Part shown: positions 10,467 to 21,032 of the stretch, in pieces
Layout of the letters: each line of letters begins with the position of its first letter
Numbering within the stretch: the stretch's first letter is position 1
Assembly (NCBI GenBank): GCA_947494975.1
Contig: CANLXA010000004.1
Coordinates: 405,001 to 469,000 of the forward strand
Length of the DNA: 64,000 bases
Direction: 5' to 3'
From: an uncultured Roseicyclus sp.
Lineage (GTDB): Bacteria; Pseudomonadota; Alphaproteobacteria; Rhodobacterales; Rhodobacteraceae
Made by a program: the position numbers and the translations under genes
Notes under the pieces: model-generated
Databases searched by the model: none
Told to the model about the DNA's origin: nothing
Seen by the model: only the letters and a program-made list of their open reading frames with translations

Positions 10467-10763
10467 TCAGTGATCCGGCTTGTTGACCTCGAAGGCCGCC
10501 TTCTGGTCGGCGCTCGCCTCCGTCTGATATTTGGCCTTCCACTCCGAGTACGGCATCCCGTAAACCACCTCCCGCGCGGCCTCCTTGTCGATCTCGACCC
10601 CGCGCGCCGCGGCCTCTTCCTGATACCACCGGCTCAGGCAATTCCGGCAGAACCCGGTCAGGTTCATCATGTCGATATTCTGCACGTCCTTGCGGTCGTC
10701 CAGATGGGCCAGCAGGCGCCGGAAGGCGGCGGCCTCAAGCTCGGTCCGGGTCGGTTCGCTCAT
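10467..10763 (-). CDS. DUF1244 domain-containing protein
   Basis: 'DVQNIDMMNLTGFCRNCLSRWY', 'AREVVYGMPYSEWKAKYQTEAS'. Confidence 0.9.
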   Translation of the reverse strand: MSEPTRTELEAAAFRRLLAHLDDRKDVQNIDMMNLTGFCRNCLSRWYQEEAAARGVEIDKEAAREVVYGMPYSEWKAKYQTEASADQKAAFEVNKPDH

Positions 10764-10786
10764 CGAAAACTCCCTCCTGATATCTC

Positions 10787-11536
10787 CTACAGCTCGGCAC
10801 TGACCCGCGTCGCGTCAAGCAGCTGCGCCAATCGGCGCCCCCATCCGGCCTGCGCCTCGGGCGTTTCGATCAGGTCGTTGCGGATTTCGATCAACGCATG
10901 CAGCCGCCCGGGCTGCACCCCGTGGCGGTCCATCGCATCGCCCGGCAGGTGGCCGGAATAGGGTTCGTTGTCGCCGACACACAGATCCGGCTCGTCATTC
11001 AGGCGCGCGAGCAGCGGGTAGGCCAACCGGGTGTCCCCGGAATACAGCACCGCCACATCCCAAGGGCGCGGCGGGCGGCCCTGAAAGGCGGGCGTGAAGC
11101 TGTGGATGGCGATGACAATCGGGTTGTCCCGCGCCGCGATCACGTCGGCGACCGCGCGGTGATAGGGCCTGTGATACCGCTTCAGCCGCCGCTCGATCTC
11201 GGCCGCGTCCACCCCGCGATTGGCCGGAATGATCGAGCCGTCATAGATCTGCATCAGAAGCGTCGGATCGTCTTCATCCCGGTTCGGGTCGATCACCAAC
11301 CGCGAGAATTTCGAGAGCACCACCGGCGCGTCCAGCGCCTCCCCCAGGGCCCGCGCCACGCCGTCCGCGCCCACGTCAAAGGCAATGTGGCGGGTCATGT
11401 CGGCCTCCGACACGCCCAGATCGCCGCCGGCCACATCGTCCGGCACGCGGTTGGAGGCGTGATCGCAGGTGATCACCCACCGCGCGCCCCGATCCGCGCC
11501 GATCACCTCGACCGCATCCGATCCCGTGCCTGCCAT
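10787..11536 (-). CDS. N-formylglutamate amidohydrolase family protein
   Basis: 'WVITCDHASNRVPDDV', 'AIHSFTPAFQGRPRPWDVAVLY'-type motif, 'VGDNEPYSG'. Confidence 0.9.
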   Translation of the reverse strand: MAGTGSDAVEVIGADRGARWVITCDHASNRVPDDVAGGDLGVSEADMTRHIAFDVGADGVARALGEALDAPVVLSKFSRLVIDPNRDEDDPTLLMQIYDGSIIPANRGVDAAEIERRLKRYHRPYHRAVADVIAARDNPIVIAIHSFTPAFQGRPPRPWDVAVLYSGDTRLAYPLLARLNDEPDLCVGDNEPYSGHLPGDAMDRHGVQPGRLHALIEIRNDLIETPEAQAGWGRRLAQLLDATRVSAEL

Positions 11537-11715
11537 GCCCCTGTCACCTTCACCTGTTTGGTTACGGGTAAATCGCTCCGCGTCCGAATGCCAGTGCAAC
11601 CCCCTGTTGTTTGGCCCGTGTTTTTGCGCCAATACAAAGCCAACGCTCGAAACTGGTAGCGCAAACATCGCCGGATAACCGGGCGAGACAAGGGACAAGA
11701 AGGATAGACCACGCC

Positions 11716-13161
11716 ATGAAACGCGACCGCAACGTCAAGATCGTCGCCACACTCGGACCGGCCTCGAACGATTACGACATGATCCGCGCGCTGCATCAGG
11801 CCGGTGCCGATGTGTTCCGCCTGAACATGTCCCATGGCGATCATTCCGAGATTGCCGCCCGCCACGCGATCATCCGCCAGATCGAAATGGATCTGGGCCG
11901 CCCCATCGCGATCCTCGCCGATCTTCAGGGCCCGAAACTGCGCTGCGGCGTGTTTGCCAATGATGATGGCCATGACCTCGAAAACGGCGCGGCGTTCCGC
12001 TTTGATCTCGATGATGCACCGGGCGATGCGAGCCGGGTTCAGTTGCCGCACAAAGAGATCTTCGATGCGCTGGAAGTCGGCTCGACGCTGTTGGTGAATG
12101 ACGGGAAGATCCGGGTGAAGGTCCTCGAATGCGGGCCGGATTTCGCGAATTGTGAGGTACTGGCCGGCGGACGTATCTCAAACCGCAAGGGTGTGAATGT
12201 GCCCGACGTGGTGCTGCCGCTGGCGGCCCTGTCGGATAAAGACCGTAAGGATCTGGAATTCGTGTGCGAATTGGGCGTCGACTGGCTGGCGCTCAGCTTC
12301 GTGCAGCGCCCCGAAGATGTGCAGGAGGCCCGCGACCTTTCCAAGGGCCGCGCCGCGATCCTGTCGAAGATTGAAAAGCCCGCCGCGGTGAAAAACTTCG
12401 ATGCGATCCTGGAGGCGTCGGACGGCATCATGGTGGCGCGTGGCGATCTGGGCGTGGAACTGCCCGTCCAGAACGTGCCCCCGATCCAGAAACGCCTGGT
12501 GCGCAAGTGCCGCAATGCGGCCAAGCCGGTGATCGTGGCCACCCAGATGCTGGAAAGCATGATCGAGTCGCCGATGCCGACGCGGGCCGAGGTCTCGGAC
12601 GTTGCCGCCGCTATCTACGAGGGCGCCGATGCCGTCATGCTCAGCGCGGAATCCGCAGCGGGCGATTACCCGATCGAAGCGGTCACGACGATGAACAACG
12701 TGGCACTGGAGGTGGAGCGCGACCCCACCTATCGCAACATCATCGAGGCCAGTCGCGGCGGCGACAAGGACACCGTTGCCGACGCCATCGTGTCCGCCGC
12801 CCGCGAGATTGCGGAAACCACGAATATCCGGCTGATCTGCTGCTTCTCGGAATCCGGGTCCACGGCGGCGCTGACCGCGCGGGAGCGGCCCAACGTGCCT
12901 ATCCTCGCGCTCACGTCCCGCCAGGCCACCGCGCGGCGCCTGTGCCTGACCTGGGGCTGCCATTGCGTGAAGGTCGGCAGCGTGGGGCGCTTCAAGGAAG
13001 CCGTGGTCAGCGCGGTTCGCGCCGCCACCGAAGAGGGCCTGGCCGACACGACCGATCTGATCGTTGTGACGGCGGGCGTGCCGTTCGGCCAGTCGGGCTC
13101 GACCAATATTCTGCGAATCGCGCCGTGTGATGAGCGGCTGATCTTCGCCTCCGAACTGTAG
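11716..13161 (+). CDS. pyk: pyruvate kinase
   Basis: 'KIVATLGPAS', 'FRLNMSHGDH', 'ILSKIEKPAAVKNFDAI', 'VARGDLGVELP', 'VIVATQMLESMI'. Confidence 0.97.
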   Translation: MKRDRNVKIVATLGPASNDYDMIRALHQAGADVFRLNMSHGDHSEIAARHAIIRQIEMDLGRPIAILADLQGPKLRCGVFANDDGHDLENGAAFRFDLDDAPGDASRVQLPHKEIFDALEVGSTLLVNDGKIRVKVLECGPDFANCEVLAGGRISNRKGVNVPDVVLPLAALSDKDRKDLEFVCELGVDWLALSFVQRPEDVQEARDLSKGRAAILSKIEKPAAVKNFDAILEASDGIMVARGDLGVELPVQNVPPIQKRLVRKCRNAAKPVIVATQMLESMIESPMPTRAEVSDVAAAIYEGADAVMLSAESAAGDYPIEAVTTMNNVALEVERDPTYRNIIEASRGGDKDTVADAIVSAAREIAETTNIRLICCFSESGSTAALTARERPNVPILALTSRQATARRLCLTWGCHCVKVGSVGRFKEAVVSAVRAATEEGLADTTDLIVVTAGVPFGQSGSTNILRIAPCDERLIFASEL

Positions 13162-13171
13162 CCCGCGGCGC

Positions 13172-13399
13172 GTGCAGATCAGCGCCGATATCCTTCTGGT
13201 GATCGCGACGATCGTGGGCATCTTCTCGGTGTCGTCGATCATCGGCGCCTGGACGATCCGGCGCTGGCCCGGGCTGTCGGTGGCGTCTCTTGCCATTGCG
13301 GTGGGGCTGTTCGTTTACGTCCATCTTGCGGCGGGGGGGCTGGAGCTGCTCGACGTGCCGAATGCCTTCATCTCGGTCGCCGCACGGTTGCTGAACTGA
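13172..13399 (+). CDS. small hypothetical membrane protein (GTG start)
   Basis: 75 aa with two hydrophobic segments, immediately downstream of pyk. Confidence 0.6.
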   Translation: MQISADILLVIATIVGIFSVSSIIGAWTIRRWPGLSVASLAIAVGLFVYVHLAAGGLELLDVPNAFISVAARLLN

Positions 13400-13412
13400 C
13401 GCGCGGCGACGG

Positions 13413-14003
13413 TCAGAACACGCCCGCCACCAGCCAGGCAAGCACCCCGTAGGGCAACAACCCGATCAGGATGACGACGCCGTCACGTGCCAGCATGCCA
13501 AGCGTCAGGACCGCGACCCCAACGCCGACCACCGATGATGAAAACGGCACGAATTCCAGAAACGGCATGATCAGCCCGGAGATCAGGCAGATCAGCTGCG
13601 GCACGAAGATGAGGGGACGATGAAAGAAGATGCGGAACCGCTGCGCCGTGCGCCGGTCGATCCAGACCGCGACGGGCCGTATCCGGGCAAAAGCCTGCCC
13701 CAGCACATGGCCCTTGATCTGGCGGGATAGGATCCAGTTTGGCAGCCAAAGATGCCTCCGCCGCGCCAGCATCTGCGCGGCGACCAGAGCGATCAGGATA
13801 CCCATCAGCGATGAGAAGAGCGGGATGCCACTCAGCGGCGTGGCGACGGCCATGGCGGGCAGCAGCAGCGCGGGTGTAAAGCTGGCGCGGCCGAAGGATT
13901 GCAGGATCGTGCGGATATCCGTCGTCTCGGCCTGCGCGGCTGCCAGCACACGGTCGATGATTTCGGGCAAACTAGCCGGGGGCACCTGCATCTTGTCGGT
14001 CAT
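13413..14003 (-). CDS. exopolysaccharide biosynthesis protein ExoD family
   Basis: '[28 protein letters not shown]', '[10 protein letters not shown]' ExoD-like motifs. Confidence 0.85.
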   Translation of the reverse strand: MTDKMQVPPASLPEIIDRVLAAAQAETTDIRTILQSFGRASFTPALLLPAMAVATPLSGIPLFSSLMGILIALVAAQMLARRRHLWLPNWILSRQIKGHVLGQAFARIRPVAVWIDRRTAQRFRIFFHRPLIFVPQLICLISGLIMPFLEFVPFSSSVVGVGVAVLTLGMLARDGVVILIGLLPYGVLAWLVAGVF

Positions 14004-14216
14004 CGCGTTCGCCCCGGAGGCCGTGCAACGCCATGTTGCCGGTTCAGCGGCGGAGGTAATCGGCCCGGGCGTCCGCATCAAGGCCATGCGGCCCACTCGC
14101 GCCCTCTTGCAAGGCCGTGGAAAACCAACTATGCGGCACGTCTCGAACGGTGCGTCCGGCCTAAAACGGCATGCCGCTGCGCGCCTGAACCACTCGTAAG
14201 ACTTGAGGAGTTGGAA

Positions 14217-14417
14217 ATGCCGAAGATGAAGACGAAGTCGAGCGCCAAGAAGCGCTTCAAAGTGACGGGCACCGGCAAGGTGCTCGCGGGCCAGGCCGGC
14301 AAGCGGCATGGGATGATCAAGCGGAGCAACAAGTTCCTCCGCAACGCGCGCGGGATGACGGAATTGTCGGCCCCCGACGCGAAGATCGTCAAATCCTTCA
14401 TGCCATACGACCGCTAA
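14217..14417 (+). CDS. rpmI: 50S ribosomal protein L35
   Basis: [33 protein letters not shown]. Confidence 0.97.
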   Translation: MPKMKTKSSAKKRFKVTGTGKVLAGQAGKRHGMIKRSNKFLRNARGMTELSAPDAKIVKSFMPYDR

Positions 14418-14429
14418 GGAGGCCCGGAT

Positions 14430-14789
14430 ATGTCCCGTACCAAAGGTGGAACCGTCACCCATCGCCGCCACAAGAAGGTTCTTGACGCGGCCAAAGGCTT
14501 TTACGGCGCGCGCTCGCGGAATTTCCGCACGGCCACGCAGGCCGTCGACAAGGCCAATCAATACGCCACCCGTGACCGGAAGGCGCGCAAGCGTCAGTTC
14601 CGTGCGCTGTGGATTCAGCGGATCAACGCCGCTGTGCGTGCCCATGACGAAGCGCTGACCTACAGCCGCTTCATCAACGGCCTGGCGAAAGCCGGGATCG
14701 AGGTGGACCGCAAGGTGCTCGCCGATCTGGCCGTGCATGAGCCCGACGCGTTTGGGGCCATCGTCGATCAGGCGAAGGCCGCGCTGTAA
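14430..14789 (+). CDS. rplT: 50S ribosomal protein L20
   Basis: '[23 protein letters not shown]', '[13 protein letters not shown]'. Confidence 0.97.
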   Translation: MSRTKGGTVTHRRHKKVLDAAKGFYGARSRNFRTATQAVDKANQYATRDRKARKRQFRALWIQRINAAVRAHDEALTYSRFINGLAKAGIEVDRKVLADLAVHEPDAFGAIVDQAKAAL

Positions 14790-14816
14790 TTCAGGCACAT
14801 TGCCGATGAGTTTGAG

Positions 14817-14852
14817 ATGCGCGTCCCTTCGCCGGGGCGCGCATTCTTGTTT
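14817..14852 (+). terminator. intrinsic terminator/attenuator between rplT and pheS
   Basis: ATGCGCGTCCC-ttcgcc-GGGGCGCGCAT stem followed by tcttgttt. Confidence 0.65.
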
Positions 14853-14935
14853 GCAGTCCTGCCACCTGCCGCCCGCTTGCATTCAGGGCATCCTGTGGTA
14901 GCTGCTACGAGGTTGATTTTTGAGGGGCTGAGGCC

Positions 14936-16009
14936 ATGGACGGTTTGGAAAATTTGCGCGGCGCGTGGCTGGAACGGATCGGCAGCGCCTCCGATGAAGC
15001 CGCATTGGAAGACATTCGCGTATCTGCCCTTGGCAAGAAGGGGGAGATCAGCCTGAAGATGCGCGAATTGGGCAAGATGACGCCCGAGGAACGCCAGGCT
15101 GCGGGGCCTGCGCTCAACGCCCTGAAGGATGAGGTAAACGCCGCCATCACAGCGAAGAAGGCCGGTCTGGCCGATGCCGCGCTTGATGAACGGCTGAAGG
15201 CCGAATGGCTCGACGTGACCCTGCCCGCGCGCCATCGCCGTCAGGGTACGATCCATCCCGTCAGCCAGGTGACCGAAGAGGTCACCGCGATCTTCGCCGA
15301 TATGGGCTTCTCCGTCGCCGAGGGCCCGCAGATCGAGACGGATTTCTACAATTTCGACGCGCTGAACATCCCCGGTCACCACCCCGCCCGAGCCGAGATG
15401 GACACGTTCTATACCCATAGGCGCGAGGGTGATAACCGCCCGCCCCACGTGCTGCGCACCCACACGTCGCCAGTGCAGATCCGGCATATGGAGCAGCACG
15501 GTGCACCCTGCCGCATCATCGCGCCGGGCCGTGTCTACCGCGCCGATTACGACCAGACCCACACGCCGATGTTCCACCAGGTCGAAGGCCTTGCGCTCGA
15601 CCGCGACATCTCCATGGCGAACCTGAAATGGGTGCTGGAGGAATTCTATTCCGCCTTCTTCGGCGTGCAGGTCAAAACCCGCTTCCGCGCGTCCCACTTC
15701 CCCTTCGTGGAACCGGGCGCCGAGGTCGACATTCAGTGCAGTTTTGAAGGCGGCACGGTGAAGGTCGGCGAGGGCGACGATTGGCTGGAGATCCTTGGCT
15801 CCGGCATGGTGCATCCGAAGGTGCTGGAAGCGGGCAAGATCGACCCGAATGAGTATCAGGGCTTCGCCTTCGGCATGGGCATCGACCGGATCGCGATGCT
15901 GAAATACGGCATCCCCGACCTGCGGGATTTCTTCGCCAGCGATTTACGGTGGCTGCGCCACTACGGGTTTGCCTCGCTGCAAATGCCGAGCGTGCATGCG
16001 GGGGTCTGA
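14936..16009 (+). CDS. pheS: phenylalanine--tRNA ligase alpha subunit
   Basis: '[17 protein letters not shown]', '[24 protein letters not shown]', '[15 protein letters not shown]'. Confidence 0.98.
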   Translation: MDGLENLRGAWLERIGSASDEAALEDIRVSALGKKGEISLKMRELGKMTPEERQAAGPALNALKDEVNAAITAKKAGLADAALDERLKAEWLDVTLPARHRRQGTIHPVSQVTEEVTAIFADMGFSVAEGPQIETDFYNFDALNIPGHHPARAEMDTFYTHRREGDNRPPHVLRTHTSPVQIRHMEQHGAPCRIIAPGRVYRADYDQTHTPMFHQVEGLALDRDISMANLKWVLEEFYSAFFGVQVKTRFRASHFPFVEPGAEVDIQCSFEGGTVKVGEGDDWLEILGSGMVHPKVLEAGKIDPNEYQGFAFGMGIDRIAMLKYGIPDLRDFFASDLRWLRHYGFASLQMPSVHAGV

Positions 16010-16012
16010 GGC

Positions 16013-16366
16013 ATGAAGCGTGACGATGATTATCTGCGGGAATTGTTGCTCAGCTTCGAAGGCGACGACAAACCATTGGTTTTGGTAAGTCGAGCACTCT
16101 CGCAGAGCGCTGCTGAGCAGAAGAAGAATTATCATATCGAGCTTTTGTGCGATGCCGGATTTATGACGCTTGTCCCACCGTCGGGCTACCGAATGACTAT
16201 GCAAGGGCACGACTACCTCGATGCGATCCGCAGCGAAGGAGTTTGGCAACGCACCAAGCAGGCGGTCGCCGAGACGGGAGGATCTGCAACTCTCGAAATT
16301 CTGAAAGCTCTGGCTACCGGCTTCGTTAAGAAAAAGCTTACTGAGCATACGGGTATAGAACTATGA
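16013..16366 (+). CDS. DUF2513-like protein encoded between pheS and pheT
   Basis: 'MKRDDDYLRELLLSFE', 'YHIELLCDAGFM', 'YRMTMQGHDYLDAIRSEGVWQRTKQ' resembles DUF2513; starts 3 nt after the pheS stop and its stop overlaps the pheT start (ATGA). Confidence 0.8.
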   Translation: MKRDDDYLRELLLSFEGDDKPLVLVSRALSQSAAEQKKNYHIELLCDAGFMTLVPPSGYRMTMQGHDYLDAIRSEGVWQRTKQAVAETGGSATLEILKALATGFVKKKLTEHTGIEL

Positions 16367-18771
16367 AATTCACCCTCTCCTGGCTGAAAGATCACCTCGA
16401 CACCGAGGCGAGCCTCGACGACATCCTGGACACCCTCACCGATCTCGGCCTTGAGGTGGAGGAGGTCGAAGACCGGGCCGCGCGGTTGAAGGATTTTACC
16501 CTCGCCAAGGTCAAATCCGCCGAGCAGCACCCCGACGCCGATCGTCTGCGGGTCTGTCAGGTGGAGACCGACGAGGGGGTTCAGCAGATCATCTGCGGCG
16601 CGCCCAATGCGCGCGAGGGCATCACCGTGGTTCTGGCCAAACCCGGCACCTATGTGCCTGGCATCGACACGACCATCGGCGTCGGCAAGATCCGCGGCAT
16701 CGAGAGTTACGGGATGATGGCCTCCGAGCGCGAGCTGGAGCTGTCCGAGGAGCATGACGGGATCATCGAATTGCCCTCTGGCGAGGTGGGTGACCGCTTC
16801 GTGGATTGGCTGGCCGAGCATGATTCGGCCAAGGTCGACCCGGTCATCGAGATCGCGATCACGCCGAACCGGCAGGATGCGCTTGGCGTGCGCGGCATCG
16901 CCCGCGATCTGGCGGCGCGGGGCATCGGTACACTCAAACCCCATGAGCCGCAGGTGATCGACGGGACGTTCAAATCCCCGATCAACGTGACGATTGACGC
17001 CGATACGCTCGACACCGCACCGCATTTCACCGGGCGGCTGATCCGCGGCGTCAAAAACGGCCCCAGCCCCGCATGGCTGCAGGATCGCCTGCGCGCCATA
17101 GGGTTGCGCCCGATTTCCGCGCTGGTGGATATCACCAACTTCTTCACCTTCGATCAGAACCGGCCCCTGCATGTGTTCGACGCGGACAAGGTGGCGGGCA
17201 ATCTGCGGGTGCACCGCGCGGCAGGCGGCGAAGAGATCCTGGCACTGGACGAGAAGACCTACACGCTTGGCGCCGGTCACATGGCGATTTCCGATGACAC
17301 TGGCGTGGAAAGCATTGCCGGTGTCATGGGCGGCGCGGCCTCCGGCTGCACCGAGGAGACGGTGAACGTGTTCCTTGAAAGCGCGTGGTGGGATCCGATC
17401 CAGATCGCCTATACGGGTCGGGATCTGAAGATCCATTCCGATGCCCGTTACCGGTTCGAACGCGGAGTGGACCCCGACTATACGTTGCCGGGCCTCCATG
17501 CGGCGACGCAGATGGTGCTGGACCTCTGCGGTGGGGAGCCGTCTGAGGTGGTCGAGGCCGGTGCGCCTCTGCAGACCGCGCGGAGCTATCCGCTGGATCC
17601 GGCGCGGGTCGGCAGCCTTGTGGGCATGGAGATTGCCCGTGACGAACAAGTGCGCATCCTGACGGCGCTTGGCTTTTCGGCCAGCGGGTCGGGTGACGCG
17701 CTGGAGGTCTGGGTGCCGTCCTGGCGGCGCGATGTGCAGGGCGAGGCTGATCTTGTCGAAGAAGTCGCGCGGGTGGCGTCACTCACGAAGCTGGAGCCGA
17801 AGCCGATGCCGCGCCTGCGCGACGGTGTGGCGGCGCCCGTTCTGACTCCCATGCAGCTGCGCGAGCGCTCCGCCCGCCGGACGGCGGCGGCGCTGGGCTA
17901 CAACGAATGCGTGACCTATTCCTTTATCGACAGGGCGGCGGCGCAGCTGTTCGGCGGCGGGTCCGATGACGTGATGCTGGAGAACCCGATCAGCTCTGAA
18001 ATGTCCCATATGCGGCCCGCGCTTCTGCCCGGCCTGTTGCAGGCGGCGGCGCGCAATCAGGCGCGCGGCATGATGGATATGGCGCTCTTCGAAGTGGGCG
18101 CGGCCTTCCATGGCGGAGAACCGGGGGAGCAGCATCTGCTCGTCTCAGGCCTTTTGGTTGGCCATACCGGCCCGCGTGACCCCCACGGCGCCCGGCGGGC
18201 GGTGGACGTGTTTGACGCGAAGGCCGATGCGGAGGCCGTTCTGGCCGCCATCGGGGCGCCGGCCAAGGCGCAGATCCTGCGCGGGGCGCGGGAGTGGTGG
18301 CATCCGGGCCGCCACGGCATGATCTGCCTGGGCCCCAAGAAAGTGCTGGGGATCTTCGGCGAAGTGCACCCCAAGGTACTGACGGCACTCGATGTGAAAG
18401 GCCCGGCCATGGCCTTCACGATCTTCCCCGAGGAAGTGCCGATGCCGCGCAACAGCTCCGCCAGTCGGGGCGCTGTGACGATGCCCGATCTTCAGGCGGT
18501 GGAGCGGGACTTTGCCTTTGTCGTGGATGCGGAGGTTTCCGCGCTGGATCTGGTGAATGCGGCCGCGGGCGCCGACAAGGCCCTGATCGAAGAGGTGCGC
18601 GTGTTCGATGAGTTCATCGGCGGGTCCTTGGGCGAGGGGCAGAAATCGCTTGCGATCACCGTGCGGCTGCAGCCCAGGGACAAGACCCTGACCGAGGACG
18701 AGATCGAGGCGGTGGCGGGCAAGATCGTGGAGAAGGTTGGCAAGGCGACCGGTGGTAGCCTGCGCGGCTGA
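16363..18771 (+). CDS. pheT: phenylalanine--tRNA ligase beta subunit
   Basis: 'MKFTLSWLKDHLDTEASLDDI', tRNA-binding domain, B5 domain 'RYRFERGVDPD', FDX-ACB C-terminus. Confidence 0.98.
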   Translation: MKFTLSWLKDHLDTEASLDDILDTLTDLGLEVEEVEDRAARLKDFTLAKVKSAEQHPDADRLRVCQVETDEGVQQIICGAPNAREGITVVLAKPGTYVPGIDTTIGVGKIRGIESYGMMASERELELSEEHDGIIELPSGEVGDRFVDWLAEHDSAKVDPVIEIAITPNRQDALGVRGIARDLAARGIGTLKPHEPQVIDGTFKSPINVTIDADTLDTAPHFTGRLIRGVKNGPSPAWLQDRLRAIGLRPISALVDITNFFTFDQNRPLHVFDADKVAGNLRVHRAAGGEEILALDEKTYTLGAGHMAISDDTGVESIAGVMGGAASGCTEETVNVFLESAWWDPIQIAYTGRDLKIHSDARYRFERGVDPDYTLPGLHAATQMVLDLCGGEPSEVVEAGAPLQTARSYPLDPARVGSLVGMEIARDEQVRILTALGFSASGSGDALEVWVPSWRRDVQGEADLVEEVARVASLTKLEPKPMPRLRDGVAAPVLTPMQLRERSARRTAAALGYNECVTYSFIDRAAAQLFGGGSDDVMLENPISSEMSHMRPALLPGLLQAAARNQARGMMDMALFEVGAAFHGGEPGEQHLLVSGLLVGHTGPRDPHGARRAVDVFDAKADAEAVLAAIGAPAKAQILRGAREWWHPGRHGMICLGPKKVLGIFGEVHPKVLTALDVKGPAMAFTIFPEEVPMPRNSSASRGAVTMPDLQAVERDFAFVVDAEVSALDLVNAAAGADKALIEEVRVFDEFIGGSLGEGQKSLAITVRLQPRDKTLTEDEIEAVAGKIVEKVGKATGGSLRG

Positions 18772-18805
18772 CCAAAGCATTGCGCCCGCTGACGCGGTCG
18801 CCCGA

Positions 18806-18832
18806 CGCAAAGTCTTCTACGAAGACTTTGCG
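18806..18832. repeat. perfect 12-bp inverted repeat with 3-nt loop
   Basis: CGCAAAGTCTTC-TAC-GAAGACTTTGCG, intergenic after pheT. Confidence 0.8.
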
Positions 18833-18930
18833 GGAGTCGGTGGTGGGCGGTGTGCTTGAACGGGCTAGGTTCCGGTTTGCGGTTGAGGGCTGCCGTTTTG
18901 GGTATTTTGAACCAGTGGAAGGGGCATGGG

Positions 18931-19380
18931 ATGGCGCTTAAGGTTTATCTGTCGGGCGAAATTCATACCGATTGGCGGGAGCGGATCGTGGACGGGTCCA
19001 GCGACCTTGAGGTTACGTTTTCCGAGCCGGTGACGGATCACGATGCCAGCGACGATTGCGGCGTGGCGATCCTGGGGGAAGAGCCCAAGAAGTATTGGCA
19101 CGACCACAAGGGTGCGATGGTCAACGCGATCCGGACCCGGCATGGGATCGAGACGGCCGATGTGGTCGTTGTGCGCTTTGGCGAGAAGTACAAGCAGTGG
19201 AACGCCGCCTTTGACGCGGGTTACGCCAGTGCGTTGGGTAAGCCGTTGATCGTCTTGTCGATGCCGGAACATCAGCATCCGCTGAAGGAGGTTCATGCCG
19301 CCGCCTTGGCCGTGGCCGAGGAGCCGGAGCAGGTGGTGCATATCCTGCGCTACGTTTTGAGCGGGAAACTGCCCACCTGA
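18931..19380 (+). CDS. YtoQ family protein
   Basis: 'LKVYLSGEIHTDWRE', 'SEPVTDHDASDDCG', 'YKQWNAAFDAGYASALGKPLI'. Confidence 0.9.
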   Translation: MALKVYLSGEIHTDWRERIVDGSSDLEVTFSEPVTDHDASDDCGVAILGEEPKKYWHDHKGAMVNAIRTRHGIETADVVVVRFGEKYKQWNAAFDAGYASALGKPLIVLSMPEHQHPLKEVHAAALAVAEEPEQVVHILRYVLSGKLPT

Positions 19381-19428
19381 CGCGACGTTCCGTTTCCGGG
19401 CCGCGCGCGAGGCCTTACGATCCACGGC

Positions 19429-21027
19429 ATGGAATTCGACTACATCATCGTGGGCGGCGGATCGGCCGGCTGTGTTCTGGCCGCGCGGCTGTCCGAGGAT
19501 CCGGATATTCAGGTCTGTCTGATTGAAGCGGGTGGCGCCGGGCGGGGTATCCTTGTCCGTGCGCCTGCCTTGGTTGCGGCGATGGTCTCGGGCAGGCCCC
19601 GGATCAACAATTGGGCGTTTCACACCGAGCCCCAGCCTGGCTTGAATGGGCGGCGCGGGTTTCAGCCGCGGGGCAAGGCGCTTGGCGGCTCCTCAGCGAT
19701 CAACGCGATGCTGTATGTCCGCGGGCACCCTTCGGACTACGACGCATGGGCCGATCTGGGATGCGAGGGCTGGGATTGGGAGAGCCTGCGCCCCTATTTC
19801 CGGAAATCCGAAGGGTTTCAGGGTGGGGATGGCCCCTATCATGCGGCGGATGGCCCGCTACAGGTGCGCAATCAGACCGGGCCCCGAAAAATCTCGCATG
19901 CGTTTCTTGAGGCCTGCGATGCCGCGCAGATCCCGCGTAACGCCGATTTCAACGGCGAGGTGCAGGACGGCGCTGGGTTCTATCACGTGACGCAGTTCCA
20001 TGACGGCCCGCAGGCCGGTGAGCGATGTTCGACGGCTGCGGCCTACCTGCACCCGATGATGGCGCGGCCCAACCTGCGCGTGCTGACCCGCACCGTGGTG
20101 GAGCAGGTGGTGATCGAGGACAAACGCGCAACGGGCGTGCGTATCCGCGAAGGCTCGGTTCCCTCCACGATCCGCGCCCGGCGCGAGGTGATCCTGAGCG
20201 CCGGGGCCTTCGGCTCGCCGCAGCTTCTGTTGCTGTCGGGGATCGGGCCCGAGGACGAACTCGCCGCCCACGGAATCGCCCCCACCCATGTGCTGCCCGG
20301 CGTGGGCCGGAACCTGCAGGACCATCTGGACTACGTGATCTCATACCGGTCCAGACGCAATGACGTGGTGGGGCTTGGGCCAAAAGGCCTGATGCGATTG
20401 GCCAGGGCCGGTCTGGCCTGGCGCAAGACAGGGGAGGGGCTTTTCGCGTCGCCCATGGCGGAGGCGGGGGCATTCCTGCGCAGCAATCCCACCCGAAGCC
20501 GCCCGGATCTGCAGATCCATTTCGTGATCGGGATCGTCGATGACCACATGCGCAAGATGCATTTCTACGATGGCTATTCCAGCCATATCTGCGTGCTCAG
20601 GCCTCATTCCGTGGGTCATGTGGGCCTGCAAAGCGCCGATCCCACAGCACCACCCCGGATCGACCCCGCCTATCTGAGCGATCCGCGTGACCTTCAGACC
20701 CTCATGCGCGGCGCCCGGATCATGGACCAAATCCTTGATTCGGAGCCGCTTGGACCGTGGCGCGGCACGCGTCTCTACCCCCATGACGGCAGCGACCGGG
20801 CGCTGGAGGCAGATATCCGCGCACGGGCCGACACGATCTATCACCCGGTGGGAACCTGCAAGATGGGCGTGGATGACAGGGCCGTGGTCGACCCCCAGAC
20901 GCGGCTGCGGGGGATCGACGGATTGCGCGTTGTGGATGCCTCGATCATGCCGATGATAATTGGTGGGAACACGAATGCTCCCACCATCGCGATGGCCGAA
21001 AAGGCGGCCGATCTGATCCGGGGTTGA
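19429..21027 (+). CDS. GMC family oxidoreductase (choline dehydrogenase-like)
   Basis: 'DYIIVGGGSAGCVLAARLSED', 'GKALGGSSAINAMLYVRG', 'SAGAFGSPQLLLLSGIGP', 'HPVGTCKMG'. Confidence 0.94.
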   Translation: MEFDYIIVGGGSAGCVLAARLSEDPDIQVCLIEAGGAGRGILVRAPALVAAMVSGRPRINNWAFHTEPQPGLNGRRGFQPRGKALGGSSAINAMLYVRGHPSDYDAWADLGCEGWDWESLRPYFRKSEGFQGGDGPYHAADGPLQVRNQTGPRKISHAFLEACDAAQIPRNADFNGEVQDGAGFYHVTQFHDGPQAGERCSTAAAYLHPMMARPNLRVLTRTVVEQVVIEDKRATGVRIREGSVPSTIRARREVILSAGAFGSPQLLLLSGIGPEDELAAHGIAPTHVLPGVGRNLQDHLDYVISYRSRRNDVVGLGPKGLMRLARAGLAWRKTGEGLFASPMAEAGAFLRSNPTRSRPDLQIHFVIGIVDDHMRKMHFYDGYSSHICVLRPHSVGHVGLQSADPTAPPRIDPAYLSDPRDLQTLMRGARIMDQILDSEPLGPWRGTRLYPHDGSDRALEADIRARADTIYHPVGTCKMGVDDRAVVDPQTRLRGIDGLRVVDASIMPMIIGGNTNAPTIAMAEKAADLIRG

Positions 21028-21032
21028 GGGCC

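Noticed and set aside
16013-16366. Evidence for a prophage or genomic island around the DUF2513 gene
   Set aside because: No integrase, direct repeats or further phage genes nearby; only a single cargo gene within an intact pheST operon.
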